Shown: positions 18,889 to 27,907, counted from the stretch's first letter. The stretch: DNA of 64,000 nucleotides from Microbacterium maritypicum (GCF_041529975.1 NZ_CP168030.1:3596001-3660000); one strand, 5' to 3'. Notes: a model not told the origin generated them from the sequence alone. Program-made: numbers and translations.

Positions 18889-19689
18889 ATGTTGTCCATC
18901 GGAGCGTTCGCGCAGATCGGCCAGGTGACCCACCGCATGCTGCGGCATTGGGACACGGCCGGCCTGCTCGTCCCCGCCCACGTGGACGAGTTCAGCGGCT
19001 ACCGCTCCTACGACCCCTCGCAACTGGATCGTCTGCATCGGATCGTCGCCCTGCGTCAGCTGGGCTTCGGGCTCGATGACATCTCGTCGATCCTCGACCG
19101 AGGTGTCGACGCCAACCGCATCGCCTCCCTGCTGCGGATCCGCCGCGCGGAGGTCGAGCTGGAGCACCGGGTCGCCGCAGAGAGACTCGTCGACGTGGAG
19201 CGGCGCCTCCACCTCATCGAGAAAGAGAACCACATGTCCCCGATCGAGATCGTCGACAAGCCCCTCCCGGCCGTCCGCCTCGCCGCCATCCGCACCGTCG
19301 TCGCCGATCAGTCGTCCGTCGCCGCCGTCGTGGGCCCGTCGTTCGACGCCGTGGCGGCGATCATCGGCGACGAGCACTCGCTCTCCACTCCGATCGCCCA
19401 GTACGAGACGCTCGACGACGGCTTGCAGGTCGTCGTCGGGTACACATACTCCGGCCCCGCCCGCGACGGGTTCGAGATCATCGAACTCCCGGCCGCGAAC
19501 GAAGCGGTGTGCGGCATCCACCTCGGGTCGATGGACCGCATCGCCGAGAGCTGGCACGGCATCCACACCGAGATCTTCGCCCGCGGTCTGGTGCACGACG
19601 GGCCGTGCCGAGAGCTCTACGTCCGCGCCGTGTCGGACGACCAGTCGGACTGGGTCACCGAGCTGCAGCAGCCCGTCCGACGCGCCTGA
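18889..19689 (+). CDS. MerR-family regulator with GyrI-like effector domain
   Basis: Regulator of 266 residues: MerR winged helix at about 1-70 (IGAFAQIGQVTHRMLRHWDT; GYRSYDPSQLDRLHRIVALR), a coiled coil at 85-115 and a GyrI/SOUL-like small-molecule-binding domain (about 125-266). Unlike SoxR it has no cysteine cluster. This architecture is typical of regulators that bind drugs or other hydrophobic compounds, like BmrR and TipAL. GGGAGAAC precedes the ATG. No transporter is directly adjacent; the lipoprotein gene follows after 19 bases but seems to have its own leaderless start. Confidence 0.88.
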   Translation: MLSIGAFAQIGQVTHRMLRHWDTAGLLVPAHVDEFSGYRSYDPSQLDRLHRIVALRQLGFGLDDISSILDRGVDANRIASLLRIRRAEVELEHRVAAERLVDVERRLHLIEKENHMSPIEIVDKPLPAVRLAAIRTVVADQSSVAAVVGPSFDAVAAIIGDEHSLSTPIAQYETLDDGLQVVVGYTYSGPARDGFEIIELPAANEAVCGIHLGSMDRIAESWHGIHTEIFARGLVHDGPCRELYVRAVSDDQSDWVTELQQPVRRA

Positions 19690-19695
19690 AGTGGC

Positions 19696-19708
19696 TAGGC
19701 TGACGGGC
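19696..19708 (+). promoter_or_regulatory. -10 box for a probable leaderless mRNA
   Basis: TAGGCT (19696-19701) is followed after 7 bases by the lipoprotein ATG at 19709, with no Shine-Dalgarno sequence between. Transcription would start at or next to the start codon. Confidence 0.5.
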
Positions 19709-20380
19709 ATGATGTGGACCGCCTCCGCCACCCGCCGCCTCGGCACCGCCGCCGCCATCGTGACGCTCGCGATCCTGCCCCTGAGCGGATGCCTGTACGC
19801 GCAGATCCCCGCAGCAGATCCCTCTGCGGCGCCGTCGCCCGGCACGGAGACCGACGGGACGGACGCCCCGGAAGGCGGCACCCCCGGCACGACGCTGACC
19901 TTCGAGGAGGGCCTCGACCTCGATCCCGACACCTACATCGAGTGGGGCGACGGATTCATCGCCGACGAGCAGTGGGAGACGATCTCGCCCGACGACGGCA
20001 ACGGCGGCTGGACGTACGGCACGGCAGACGGCACCTGCACGGTGCGCTTCTGGCAGGGCCACATGACCGATGTGCCCGTCGTCGACGGCGATGACAGCGC
20101 GTCGTCCGATGCGATCCTCGGCGTGCTGCTGGAGACCCCGACGGCCGACATCACCCCCGTCGCCACCACCGGCGAGTTCAGCTACATGGCGGGCGGCAAC
20201 GGCGGCGTCGAGATGCGTCAGGTCAGCGCGGTGGAGGGTTCTCGGTCGTGGCTCATGGCCGCCCGCGCGTTCACGCAGACCGGAGTCGGTCTCTACACGA
20301 TCGTGGACTGCATGGCCAACGACGCGGAGAAGATCATGGACGCCGTCACCGACGCGAACGCGGTCGTCGTCACGCCCTGA
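19709..20380 (+). CDS. Putative lipoprotein of unknown function
   Basis: A 223-residue secreted protein. A signal peptide ends in the lipobox PLSGC (Cys28), then a Pro/Ser/Thr/Gly-rich linker of about 45 residues and a globular domain with two further cysteines (DGTCTVRFWQ and IVDCMAND) that could form a disulfide. I do not recognise the domain family. The start has a TAGGCT box 7 bases upstream and no ribosome site, suggesting a leaderless transcript. It converges on the DUF3817 gene. Confidence 0.8.
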   Translation: MMWTASATRRLGTAAAIVTLAILPLSGCLYAQIPAADPSAAPSPGTETDGTDAPEGGTPGTTLTFEEGLDLDPDTYIEWGDGFIADEQWETISPDDGNGGWTYGTADGTCTVRFWQGHMTDVPVVDGDDSASSDAILGVLLETPTADITPVATTGEFSYMAGGNGGVEMRQVSAVEGSRSWLMAARAFTQTGVGLYTIVDCMANDAEKIMDAVTDANAVVVTP

Positions 20381-20413
20381 TCGCCACGCCGACCGGGCTC
20401 ACTCCGGGGCGGC

Positions 20414-20875
20414 TCACTTGCCGCCGGGAGGGCCGACCAGCAGCAGGATGACGTACAGCGCCACGATGCCGACGGCCAGCAGCAGCGCCAGCACCCACGG
20501 CCGCCGCAGGAACCACCGCATCAGGCGGTCGTACCAGCGACGATCCCGCGAGTCGTCCGTGGCCTCGAGGCGCCAGGCACCGTCGAGGCGACCGGTGCGG
20601 TGCAACCAGATCTCCATCGGGATCGTCGCGTACGGGATCACGGCGCTGACCACCGCGAGCACACCGACGCCGGGGTGCCAGCGCTGGTTCAGCGCGACCA
20701 GGATCGCCGTCGCCGCATAGGCGAGGAACACGAATCCGTGGATGCCGCCACCCACCGTCACCACGACCCCGGGCGCGCCGACGGCACGGGCGATGATCGC
20801 GGCGATCAGGATCGTCCAGGTGATCGCCTCCGCGATCGCGAGAACACGGAACAGGCGGTCGGGGGTGCGGAACAC
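20414..20875 (-). CDS. DUF3817 family membrane protein
   Basis: Membrane protein of 153 residues, GTG start preceded by GAGGAG. Helices at about 8-30, 38-60 and 68-88 with RVLAIAEAITWTILI, GGGIHGFVFLAYAAT and HPGVGVLAVVSAVIPYATIP match the DUF3817 pattern; a polar segment and a fourth C-terminal helix follow. Function unknown. Confidence 0.85.
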   Translation of the reverse strand: MFRTPDRLFRVLAIAEAITWTILIAAIIARAVGAPGVVVTVGGGIHGFVFLAYAATAILVALNQRWHPGVGVLAVVSAVIPYATIPMEIWLHRTGRLDGAWRLEATDDSRDRRWYDRLMRWFLRRPWVLALLLAVGIVALYVILLLVGPPGGK

Positions 20876-21029
20876 GGAACTCCTCGGGTGGGGGTCCTCC
20901 CACCGTATCCGGCCGTCATCGCCGTCGAATCAACCGAATGGTTGAGAACGCCGGAGCGATGCGACCTGTTTCGCGCCTCGAAGAAGTCGGATGCGGAATA
21001 GCGGACGCGACGGAGGCGTTGCCGAAGGC

Positions 21030-21947
21030 ATGGTGACAGTGGACGCAGACGCGATCTCGCAGGTGCTCGGCGCCGTCGACCTCCGCGTCGGCGTCGGCCG
21101 TCGGATGTCGCTCGCCTCCGGCACACTGCTGCCGATCCCGACCGGCGCCATCACCCTCGTGTACATCGTCGAAGGCGGCGTGCACGGGCATCCGCCGCTC
21201 GGCGACGGCTGCCGCCTCGACGTCGACCGGGACTCGCACCGCCTCATGGTCGACCCGAGCAGCCGCCGCGACGTGCTCGTCGCGGGCGATGCCTTCCTCA
21301 CACTCGGCCGCACACCGTTCGCGCTCGAGGCCCAGGGCGACACGAGCCTCATGATCGCCGAGATCGTGCTCGCGGATGCGGCTTCGCCGCTGCCCGCCCT
21401 GCTTCCGCCCTTCCTCACCGTCACCGGTTTCGACGACATCGAGCCGGCCGCCGCCGCCCTGGCCCTGAACATGGGCCTCGTCGATCACACCGTGCTCCCG
21501 GCCCGTCAGGGCGACCCGGTCATCTGCCGCATGATGGCGACGACGGTGCTGCTGTCGGTCATCCGCGCCTGGGCGGCGAACGGCTGCGCACCGGCGGGCT
21601 GGCCGTCGCTGTCGAACGACCCGTTCCTCGACCGCGTCGTCGACGCCATCCATGAGGAGCCCGGCCGCGACTGGACGGTCGAACGCCTCGCGGCCATCGG
21701 CGCCATGTCGCGGTCGACCTTCGCCGAGCGGTTCCGCAACGCCGTCGGCCGCTCCCCCGCGGACTACGTCACCGAGGTGCGCGTGGACGCGGCCAAGCGG
21801 ATGCTCGAGGCCGGACGCAGTGTCTCGGAGATCTCCCGCGAGCTGGGCTACGCCTCGGACGAGGGGTTCAGCCGGGCGTTCCGCCGCCGCACCGGGCTGA
21901 CCCCCACGTCGTGGCGGATGGCCAACCGGATCCCCGTCTCCGCCTGA
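21030..21947 (+). CDS. AraC-family transcriptional regulator with cupin domain
   Basis: Regulator of 305 residues from the chosen ATG at 21030; an ATG at 20991 in the same frame is possible but family members begin close to the DAISQVLGAVDLRVG segment. The N-terminal cupin (about 1-170, AraC_binding type) is followed by two helix-turn-helix motifs in WTVERLAAIGAMSRSTFAER and VSEISRELGYASDEGFSRAF, ending RRTGLTPTSWR. AraC/cupin regulators commonly sense small organic compounds; here the next gene, convergent, encodes an MFS transporter but no clear operator links them. Confidence 0.9.
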   Translation: MVTVDADAISQVLGAVDLRVGVGRRMSLASGTLLPIPTGAITLVYIVEGGVHGHPPLGDGCRLDVDRDSHRLMVDPSSRRDVLVAGDAFLTLGRTPFALEAQGDTSLMIAEIVLADAASPLPALLPPFLTVTGFDDIEPAAAALALNMGLVDHTVLPARQGDPVICRMMATTVLLSVIRAWAANGCAPAGWPSLSNDPFLDRVVDAIHEEPGRDWTVERLAAIGAMSRSTFAERFRNAVGRSPADYVTEVRVDAAKRMLEAGRSVSEISRELGYASDEGFSRAFRRRTGLTPTSWRMANRIPVSA

Positions 21948-21986
21948 CGCCGTCCCGCCCGTCCCCACCCGTCACGGGCACCCTCG

Positions 21987-23183
21987 TCAGGCGCGGCTGC
22001 TGACCCGGTTGGACACCCCGAAGAGCACGGCACCGGCGAGCAGCGCGGCCGCACCGAGCACGTAGACCAGCTCGACGTTCAGGGTGTCGACGAGGAGCCC
22101 GCCGACGCCGGCCGCGATGGTGATCGCCCCCTGGAAGCCCACGACCACGAGGCTGCCGCCGGCTTCGAGCCGATCCGGCATCCGGTGTCCGACCCAGGTG
22201 TTCGCGACGATCAGCCAGGACGAGAAGAAGAAGCCCCAGACCACCACCACGATGCCCACACCCAGGAACGACCCGGAGAACAGGATCATCGAGATCACGG
22301 ACACGGCGATCACCAGCGGCGCGAACACGGCGAAGAAGGCGAACGTGCGGTCGATGACGAGTCCGATCGTGATGTTGCCGAGGAGGCCGCCGACGCCGAA
22401 CAGCGCGAGCAGCACCACGATCGTCGAGGCGTCGACGTCGGGGATGCGCTCCAGCGCGAGACGCACGTACGTGTAGGCGAGGAAGTGCCCGAGAACCACG
22501 AGCACGTGCCCGACCATGCCGAGTCCGATGCCCGGCCGGCGTAGCGTGTCGACGAGCAGGCGCAGGCTCGACGCGCGCTCGGCCGGAACCGACGGCAGTG
22601 TGAATCGCAGGACGACCGCGAGCACCACCATCAGCCCTCCGGCGATGGCGAAGACCATCCGCCAGTCGACGAGCTCACTCAGCATCACGCCCAGCGGCAC
22701 GCCGGCCACGGTCGCCAGCGAGACACCGGCGGAGGTGAACATGACGCCGCGACCGAGGTTCGCAGGCCCCGCGAGGCGGGCGGCGACCGTGATCGACATC
22801 GCCCAGAACGCGCTGATCGCGGCGCCCAGCAGGAAGCGCGCCAGCAGCACGATGATCAGATTCGGCGAGATCGCCACGATGAGGTTCGACACCGCCGCGG
22901 CGAGCGCCATCCACACCAGCAGCGACCGTCGGTCGAGGCGCGGGAAGATCAGTCCGATCGTCGGCGCGACGACGAGGCCGACGAGGGCCGTGACAGTGAC
23001 GGTCTGCCCGGCCTGACCGGGAGTGACGCCGAGCCCGTCGGCCATCTCGGTCAGCACGCCGTTGGGGAGGAACTCCGCCGTGACCAGCAGGAAGCCCATC
23101 AGCATCAGCACGATCAGTCCGCCGTAGCGGATGCGGGTGACGGCCGAGGCCGGCACGGTGGGGACGGGCGCTGTGATGGTCAT
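21987..23183 (-). CDS. MFS transporter (DHA1-type, arabinose-efflux-like)
   Basis: Twelve-helix major facilitator protein of 398 residues. The loop 2-3 signature is weak (IFPRLDRRSLLVW), as in the AraJ/PbuE group; motif C-like glycines occur in helix 5. Start ATG at 23183, chosen because hydrophobic sequence starts 20 residues later and the upstream extension is arginine-rich. Likely a proton-driven efflux permease; substrate unknown. It is divergent from the leader-RIO kinase unit. Confidence 0.87.
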   Translation of the reverse strand: MTITAPVPTVPASAVTRIRYGGLIVLMLMGFLLVTAEFLPNGVLTEMADGLGVTPGQAGQTVTVTALVGLVVAPTIGLIFPRLDRRSLLVWMALAAAVSNLIVAISPNLIIVLLARFLLGAAISAFWAMSITVAARLAGPANLGRGVMFTSAGVSLATVAGVPLGVMLSELVDWRMVFAIAGGLMVVLAVVLRFTLPSVPAERASSLRLLVDTLRRPGIGLGMVGHVLVVLGHFLAYTYVRLALERIPDVDASTIVVLLALFGVGGLLGNITIGLVIDRTFAFFAVFAPLVIAVSVISMILFSGSFLGVGIVVVVWGFFFSSWLIVANTWVGHRMPDRLEAGGSLVVVGFQGAITIAAGVGGLLVDTLNVELVYVLGAAALLAGAVLFGVSNRVSSRA

Positions 23184-23265
23184 GGTTCCACGCTCGCAGC
23201 ATCCGGATGCCGTCGCCCGATCAGGCGTCCGCCGCAACCGACCGATCGTCCGAGTCCCGGAATCC

Positions 23266-23295
23266 TGGACACGGAACCGACGCACGCCCTATGCT
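23266..23295 (+). promoter_or_regulatory. Promoter of the leader ORF/RIO kinase unit
   Basis: -35 TGGACA (23266-23271) and -10 TATGCT (23290-23295) with an 18-base spacer. The predicted 5' leader of about 45 bases contains a small hairpin (CCGGG 23306-23310 / CCCGG 23316-23320) and the AAGGAG of the short ORF. Confidence 0.6.
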
Positions 23296-23347
23296 CGACG
23301 ACGCACCGGGAAGCGCCCGGGAAGCCCGAGCGGAAGGAGCTGAAGAC

Positions 23348-23410
23348 ATGAACACGGTCTTTGTCGCGCTCACCGCCGACCACCTTCCCTTCGAGGCCAC
23401 CCGCTCCTGA
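23348..23410 (+). CDS. Candidate leader peptide, 20 residues
   Basis: A very short frame with ATG at 23348, a strong AAGGAG about 9 bases upstream and a TGA at 23408. It reads MNTVFVALTADHLPFEATRS. It lies between a good promoter and the RIO kinase gene, whose ribosome site is buried in a hairpin starting 5 bases after the leader stop. This layout resembles translational-attenuation leaders, but no experiment or homologue supports it here. Confidence 0.45.
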   Translation: MNTVFVALTADHLPFEATRS

Positions 23411-23414
23411 CCCT

Positions 23415-23444
23415 GGCGTGGCCTCCTGCTCCCGGAGCCACACC
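23415..23444 (+). promoter_or_regulatory. Hairpin masking the RIO kinase ribosome site
   Basis: GGCGTGGCCTCC (23415-23426) can pair with GGAGCCACACC (23434-23444), with one bulged C and one mismatch. The right arm contains GGAG (23434-23437), the only ribosome site for the TTG start at 23445. Translation of the preceding short ORF could open it. Confidence 0.5.
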
Positions 23445-24293
23445 TTGTCTGATCACTTCACTTCCTCATTCGACTCCCTCGAAACCGAACTCTCCTTCGC
23501 CGACGTCGATCCCGGCGAGGGGCAGCGCTGGTCCACCTGGCCCGCGATCACCCCGTCCGAGCGCGGCCCCCAGCCGTGGCCCGCGTGGGTGGTCACCTCG
23601 GCGGGCGCACTCGACACCGAACGCGGCATCCTCAAGACCGGCAAGGAGGCCGACGTGTTCCTGCTCGAACGCGCGGTGCCGGACGACCCGAGCCAGCGCA
23701 CGCTGCTCGCGGCGAAGCGCTACCGCAGCGCCGAGCACCGCAGCTTCCACCGCTCGTCCGTCTACACCGAGGGCCGCAGCACCCGGAACACCCGCGACAC
23801 CCGCGCCCTCGCGAGGAAGTCGGATCACGGCCGCGAGGTCGCCGCGGCGCAGTGGTCGTTCGCCGAGTTCGAGGCGCTGTGCCGGATGTGGGAGCTCGGC
23901 GCCCCCGTGCCCTACCCCGTGCAGGTCAACGGCACCGAGCTGCTGATGGAGTTCCTCGGCGATGCCGACGGCACGGCCGCGCCCCGACTCGCCCAGGTGC
24001 GCAGCGACCGCGCCGAGCTGCAGGAGTACTACGTCCAGGTGGTCGATCTCATGCGGATCTTCGCCGCGGCCGGCTTCGCCCACGGCGACCTCTCCGCGTA
24101 CAACCTGCTCGTGCACGAGGGGCGGGTGCGGGTGATCGACCTGCCGCAGATCGTCGACATCATCGCGAACCCGCAGGGGCTCGATCTGCTGCACCGCGAC
24201 TGCGTGAACATCTGCGACTGGTTCACCCGGCACCGCGTCGAGTGCGACGCCGAGGAGCTGTTCGCCGAGATGCTCGCCGCGTCGTACGCGTGA
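23445..24293 (+). CDS. RIO-type serine/threonine protein kinase
   Basis: Atypical kinase of 282 residues. The nucleotide loop is ILKTGKEADVFLLE (RIO1 signature STGKEA), the catalytic loop is HGDLSAYNLL and the metal site is VIDLPQIVD, all in the RIO1 order. Start TTG at 23445, with GGAG 7 bases upstream; no ATG occurs near the conserved N-terminus. In archaea and eukaryotes RIO1 acts in ribosome maturation; bacterial members are poorly characterised. A leader ORF and masking hairpin precede it, so expression may be coupled to translation status. Confidence 0.88.
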   Translation: MSDHFTSSFDSLETELSFADVDPGEGQRWSTWPAITPSERGPQPWPAWVVTSAGALDTERGILKTGKEADVFLLERAVPDDPSQRTLLAAKRYRSAEHRSFHRSSVYTEGRSTRNTRDTRALARKSDHGREVAAAQWSFAEFEALCRMWELGAPVPYPVQVNGTELLMEFLGDADGTAAPRLAQVRSDRAELQEYYVQVVDLMRIFAAAGFAHGDLSAYNLLVHEGRVRVIDLPQIVDIIANPQGLDLLHRDCVNICDWFTRHRVECDAEELFAEMLAASYA

Positions 24294-24347
24294 GCGTCGC
24301 TCGTCAAGGGTCTGGAGCGGTCGCTGCGGGCCCGAGACACTGTCGGC

Positions 24348-24866
24348 ATGGCGGAGCACGAGCGGGACGCGGCGCACGAGCGGGACGACGGCCCGGAGCG
24401 CACCCCCGACGGCCACCACATCATCGTGAACGGACGGCGGTGGCGCGCATCCGATCCGTCGATCCCCGATGCGCTGCGCCAGGAGCTGGTCGACGAGCTG
24501 ATGGCGGCCCGGCGCGCGGTGAAGGCGTCGGAGCCCGACGCCCGGCGCCGGGTGCAGGACGCCAAGAACGCACTCGGCGAACGAGGCGCCCCCTGGTGGG
24601 AGGCGCGCTCCGGCGACGCCTTCGACGAACGCATCGCCGCGGCGATCCGAGCGCTCACCCGCAAGCGGTCGGACTCCTCGATCTGCCCCAGCGACGTCGC
24701 GCGCGCGGTCGGCGGCGAGGGCTGGCGCGCGCGCATGGACGACGTCCGACGCGTCGCGGCGGAACTCGCCGCCCGCGACGAGATCGTGGTGACGCAGAAG
24801 GGCGAGCGCGTGCGCATCGACGAGACCCGCGGCCCGATCCGCATCCGGCGCGGCCCTGCGCTCTGA
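24348..24866 (+). CDS. DUF3253 domain protein
   Basis: Protein of 172 residues. The N-terminal part (HHIIVNGRRWRASDPSIPDA, then a helical RQELVDELMAARRAV segment) is a small basic region often found alone. The C-terminal part, residues 100-172, is a winged-helix-like DUF3253 domain (SSICPSDVARAVGGEGWRAR; VVTQKGERVRIDETRGPIRI). Function unknown. It stands between the RIO kinase and an MFS gene on the same strand. Confidence 0.82.
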   Translation: MAEHERDAAHERDDGPERTPDGHHIIVNGRRWRASDPSIPDALRQELVDELMAARRAVKASEPDARRRVQDAKNALGERGAPWWEARSGDAFDERIAAAIRALTRKRSDSSICPSDVARAVGGEGWRARMDDVRRVAAELAARDEIVVTQKGERVRIDETRGPIRIRRGPAL

Positions 24867-24944
24867 CCCGTTCGAGGATCACGCACGATCCGGCGTGCGG
24901 CGCGCCGTCACCGGGCGTTCACCGGGGGCCGCCAGACTTCCCCC

Positions 24945-26351
24945 ATGAGCGAACCCGAATCTCGCCAGGGCGTCCCCGAGCCCGTGGCGACCGCCAACAG
25001 CGGCGCCGTGGCCGTCGTCGGACTCGACCTGCGCGGCGAGACGCCGGCCCCCAAGAAGCAGGTGTACTCCTGGGCGCTGTGGGACTGGGCGACGCAGCCC
25101 TTCAACACCGTCATCCTCACGTTCGTGTTCACGGCGCTGTACCTCGTCGGGGAGGGATTCCTCCCCGCGGACGTGGCAGCCCTCGACAAGAACGATCAGG
25201 TGCGACTGGCCGCCGAGGCGGACCTCGCCTCCGGGCTGGGGCTGGGCTCGACCATCGCCGCGTTCGGCATCCTGCTGCTCGCTCCGGTGCTCGGCCAGCG
25301 GGCGGATGCCGCCGGGCGCCAGAAGCTCTGGCTCGGGATCGGCACCGGAGCCCTGATCCTGTGCATGCTGGGCCTGTGGTTCGTCGAACCGACGCCGAGC
25401 CTGTTCTGGCTGGGCGTCGCCCTGATCTCGGCCGCGACCGTGTTCCAGGAGATCGCCGCGGTGAACTCCAACGCGATGCTCATCGGCATCGCGAACCCGA
25501 AGAACGTCGGACGCATCTCGGGCCTCGGGTGGGGCTTCGGCTACCTCGGCGGCATCATCGCCCTCGTGATCGTGGTCGTGCTCGACACCTTCGACTGGTT
25601 CGGCATGTCGACCGACAACGGCCTCGCCTATCGACTGATCGCCGTGGGATGCGCCGTATGGGCGATCATCTTCAGCATCCCGATCTTCCTCAACGTGCCG
25701 GAGCCGTCGCTCGGCCGCCCGGAGCGCAAGGTCGGTTTCTTCGCCTCCTACCCGCTGCTGGTGAAGGACGTCGCCGGGCTGTACCGCAACGAGGAGACCC
25801 GGCCCACCTTCTGGTACCTGCTGGCGAGCGCCGTCTTCCGCGACGGGCTGGGCGGCGTGTTCGCCTTCGGAGCGATCATCGGCACGGCCGTGTTCCACTT
25901 CGAGGCGCAGGACATCATCATCTTCGGTATCGTCGCGAACCTGATCGCCGGCGTCTCCACGATCGCCGCCGGCCGGCTCGACGACCGCCTCGGCCCGAAG
26001 CGGATCATCCTCGCCTCGATCGGCTCGATGATCGTCGCCGGTCTCGCGGTCTTCTTCCTGCGGGACGCCGGGTCGATGGTCTTCTGGATCGGCGGCCTCG
26101 TCCTGTGCGCGTTCGTGGGTCCGGCGCAGGCGGCGGCACGCTCGTTCCTCGCCCGGGTCACCCCCGCCGGCCGCGAGGGCGAGATCTTCGGCCTCTACGC
26201 CACGACCGGTCGCGCCGCGAGCTGGATGGCCTCCGGCGCCTGGACGCTCCTGATCGTGCTGACGAGCCAGACTGCCTACGGCATCCTCGGCATCGTGATC
26301 GTCTTGATCGCCGGCTTCCTGCTGCTGCTCCCGGTGAAGGCGCCGCGCTGA
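24945..26351 (+). CDS. MFS transporter, UMF1/Atg22 type
   Basis: Membrane protein of 468 residues with about 12 helices. The beginning VYSWALWDWATQPFNTVILT is the hallmark of UMF1 permeases related to yeast vacuolar Atg22, which export amino acids. Helices carry GILLLAPVLGQRADAAGRQK and the second-half DDRLGPKRIIL motif A copy. No ribosome site precedes the ATG; CAGACT lies 6 bases upstream, so it may also be leaderless. Substrate unknown. Confidence 0.88.
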   Translation: MSEPESRQGVPEPVATANSGAVAVVGLDLRGETPAPKKQVYSWALWDWATQPFNTVILTFVFTALYLVGEGFLPADVAALDKNDQVRLAAEADLASGLGLGSTIAAFGILLLAPVLGQRADAAGRQKLWLGIGTGALILCMLGLWFVEPTPSLFWLGVALISAATVFQEIAAVNSNAMLIGIANPKNVGRISGLGWGFGYLGGIIALVIVVVLDTFDWFGMSTDNGLAYRLIAVGCAVWAIIFSIPIFLNVPEPSLGRPERKVGFFASYPLLVKDVAGLYRNEETRPTFWYLLASAVFRDGLGGVFAFGAIIGTAVFHFEAQDIIIFGIVANLIAGVSTIAAGRLDDRLGPKRIILASIGSMIVAGLAVFFLRDAGSMVFWIGGLVLCAFVGPAQAAARSFLARVTPAGREGEIFGLYATTGRAASWMASGAWTLLIVLTSQTAYGILGIVIVLIAGFLLLLPVKAPR

Positions 26352-26374
26352 GTCGTGCACACCCGCGGCGGGAG

Positions 26375-26386
26375 TAGCCTGACCGC
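26375..26386 (+). promoter_or_regulatory. -10 box for a probable leaderless mRNA
   Basis: TAGCCT (26375-26380) lies exactly 6 bases before the GTG start (26387) of the CDF transporter, with no Shine-Dalgarno sequence. Confidence 0.55.
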
Positions 26387-27304
26387 GTGACCGTGATCCT
26401 CGCCTTCCTCGCCAACATCCTCGTCGCGGTGGCGAAGACGATCGCGGCGATCATCACCTCGTCGGCATCGATGGTCGCCGAGGCGGCGCACTCGTGGGCG
26501 GATGCCGGCAACGAGGTGTTCCTCCTCATCGCCGACCGCCGCGGCGCGAAGACCAAGGATGCGCGGCACCCCCTCGGCTACGGACGCAACGCCTTCGTGT
26601 GGTCGCTCATCGCCGCGTTCGGGATCTTCACGGCCGGATCCATCGTGTCGATCATGCACGGCATCCAGGAGCTGTCCGACACGGGCCCCGTGGAGAGCCC
26701 GATGGTGGCGTACATCGTGCTCGGCGTCTCGTTCGTGCTGGAGGGCGCGTCGTTCACACAGGCGATGGTGAGGTCCCGGCGCCTGGCCAAGGAACGCGGA
26801 TCGTCGACCTGGGACTTCGTGCTGGAGACGAGCGACACGACGCTGCGGGCCGTGTTCTTCGAGGACTCCGCCGCGCTCATCGGCTTGGCGATCGCGGCCG
26901 GCGCGATCGCGATGCACCAGATCACCGGCGTGGCCGCGTGGGATGCGATCGGCTCGATCCTGGTCGGCGTGCTGCTCGGCGTCGTCGCGATCATCCTGAT
27001 CCGGCGGAACATCGCGTTCCTGGTCGGCGCCACGGCGGCGCCGAAGCTGCGGGCCCGCGTCGGCACCGCTCTGCTGGGGCTGGACGACATCGAGCGCGTC
27101 ACCTACCTGCACATCGAGTACGTCGGGCCGAACCGGCTGTTCATCGTGGCCGAGATCGACCTGGCCGGCGACGCCCGCGAGCACGATGTGGCCCGCCGGC
27201 TGCGCGACGTCGAACGGCGGATCGAGGCACACGAAGCCGTCGAGACCGTCGTGCTGTCGCTCTCGGTCGACGACGAGCCGTCGCTCGAGTTCGCGCGCGC
27301 CTAG
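26387..27304 (+). CDS. Cation diffusion facilitator (CDF) metal efflux protein
   Basis: Metal/proton antiporter of 305 residues with about six helices and a cytoplasmic C-terminal domain. AEAAHSWADAGNEVFLLI contains the H-x3-D metal site of helix 2, followed by HPLGYGRNAFVW; helix 5 supplies a matching DSAALIGLAIAAGA. Probably exports zinc, cobalt, iron or manganese. GTG start with a leaderless-type -10 box. It converges on a His-rich MarR gene 12 bases away, and a second His-rich regulator lies beyond, which suggests metal-dependent control. Confidence 0.92.
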   Translation: MTVILAFLANILVAVAKTIAAIITSSASMVAEAAHSWADAGNEVFLLIADRRGAKTKDARHPLGYGRNAFVWSLIAAFGIFTAGSIVSIMHGIQELSDTGPVESPMVAYIVLGVSFVLEGASFTQAMVRSRRLAKERGSSTWDFVLETSDTTLRAVFFEDSAALIGLAIAAGAIAMHQITGVAAWDAIGSILVGVLLGVVAIILIRRNIAFLVGATAAPKLRARVGTALLGLDDIERVTYLHIEYVGPNRLFIVAEIDLAGDAREHDVARRLRDVERRIEAHEAVETVVLSLSVDDEPSLEFARA

Positions 27305-27316
27305 GGCGCAGCCGGT

Positions 27317-27907
27317 TCAGCGCTGCCAGTTGTCGGCGAGCTTGTTCAGCAGCCGGGCGAGCTCGACCCGCTCGTCGTCTGTGAAGGAAGCGAGCGCGGT
27401 CGTGAGCATCTCGCGACGCTCCCCGCGCATGCCGCGGGCGAGCCTGCGACCCTCGTCGGTGAGAGCGATACGGGTGCGTCGCGCGTCGTCGGGGTCGGCC
27501 TCACGGCGCACGAAGCCGTGATCGACGGCCTGTTGCACGAGCCGTGAGGCGCGCGGCTGATCGACGCCGATCGCGATGCCGAGATCGCTGACGCTGAGCG
27601 GAGCGGATGCCGCCGCCAGCGCCTCGAGCAGGCGCATGCGAGCGGGTCCGCCGAGACGTCCCGACGGGTCGGCCATCCAGGGCGGCATGCCGGGGTGTCC
27701 GCGGTGGTGGTCGAAGTGGTCGCGGGCGTCGTCGTCATGCGGACCGCCGTGCCAGCCGTGCGGGCCGCCGTGACCCCGACCGCGCTCGGACGGGCCGCGG
27801 CCGCCGGGGCCCCGGTCGCCGGGGCGACGCCCGCGCAGGCGGGACAGCGCCTGCGCGATGGCTTCGGCGGGATCCTGCGCGGCGGGGTCGTGCGGTTCGG
27901 TGGTCAC
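27317..27907 (-). CDS. MarR-family regulator with His-rich N-terminus
   Basis: Regulator of 196 residues. Residues about 25-75 form a Gly/Arg/His/Asp-rich segment (GRGHGGPHGWHGGPHDDDAR, then DHFDHHRGHPG) unlike ordinary MarR proteins. The winged helix follows at about 85-150 (LSVSDLGIAIGVDQPRASRL; ADPDDARRTRIALTDEGRRL) and a dimerisation helix ends the protein. The His-rich arm could bind divalent metal. It is divergent from another His-rich winged-helix protein and its 3' end abuts the CDF transporter gene. Metal sensing is inference. Confidence 0.88.
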   Translation of the reverse strand: MTTEPHDPAAQDPAEAIAQALSRLRGRRPGDRGPGGRGPSERGRGHGGPHGWHGGPHDDDARDHFDHHRGHPGMPPWMADPSGRLGGPARMRLLEALAAASAPLSVSDLGIAIGVDQPRASRLVQQAVDHGFVRREADPDDARRTRIALTDEGRRLARGMRGERREMLTTALASFTDDERVELARLLNKLADNWQR

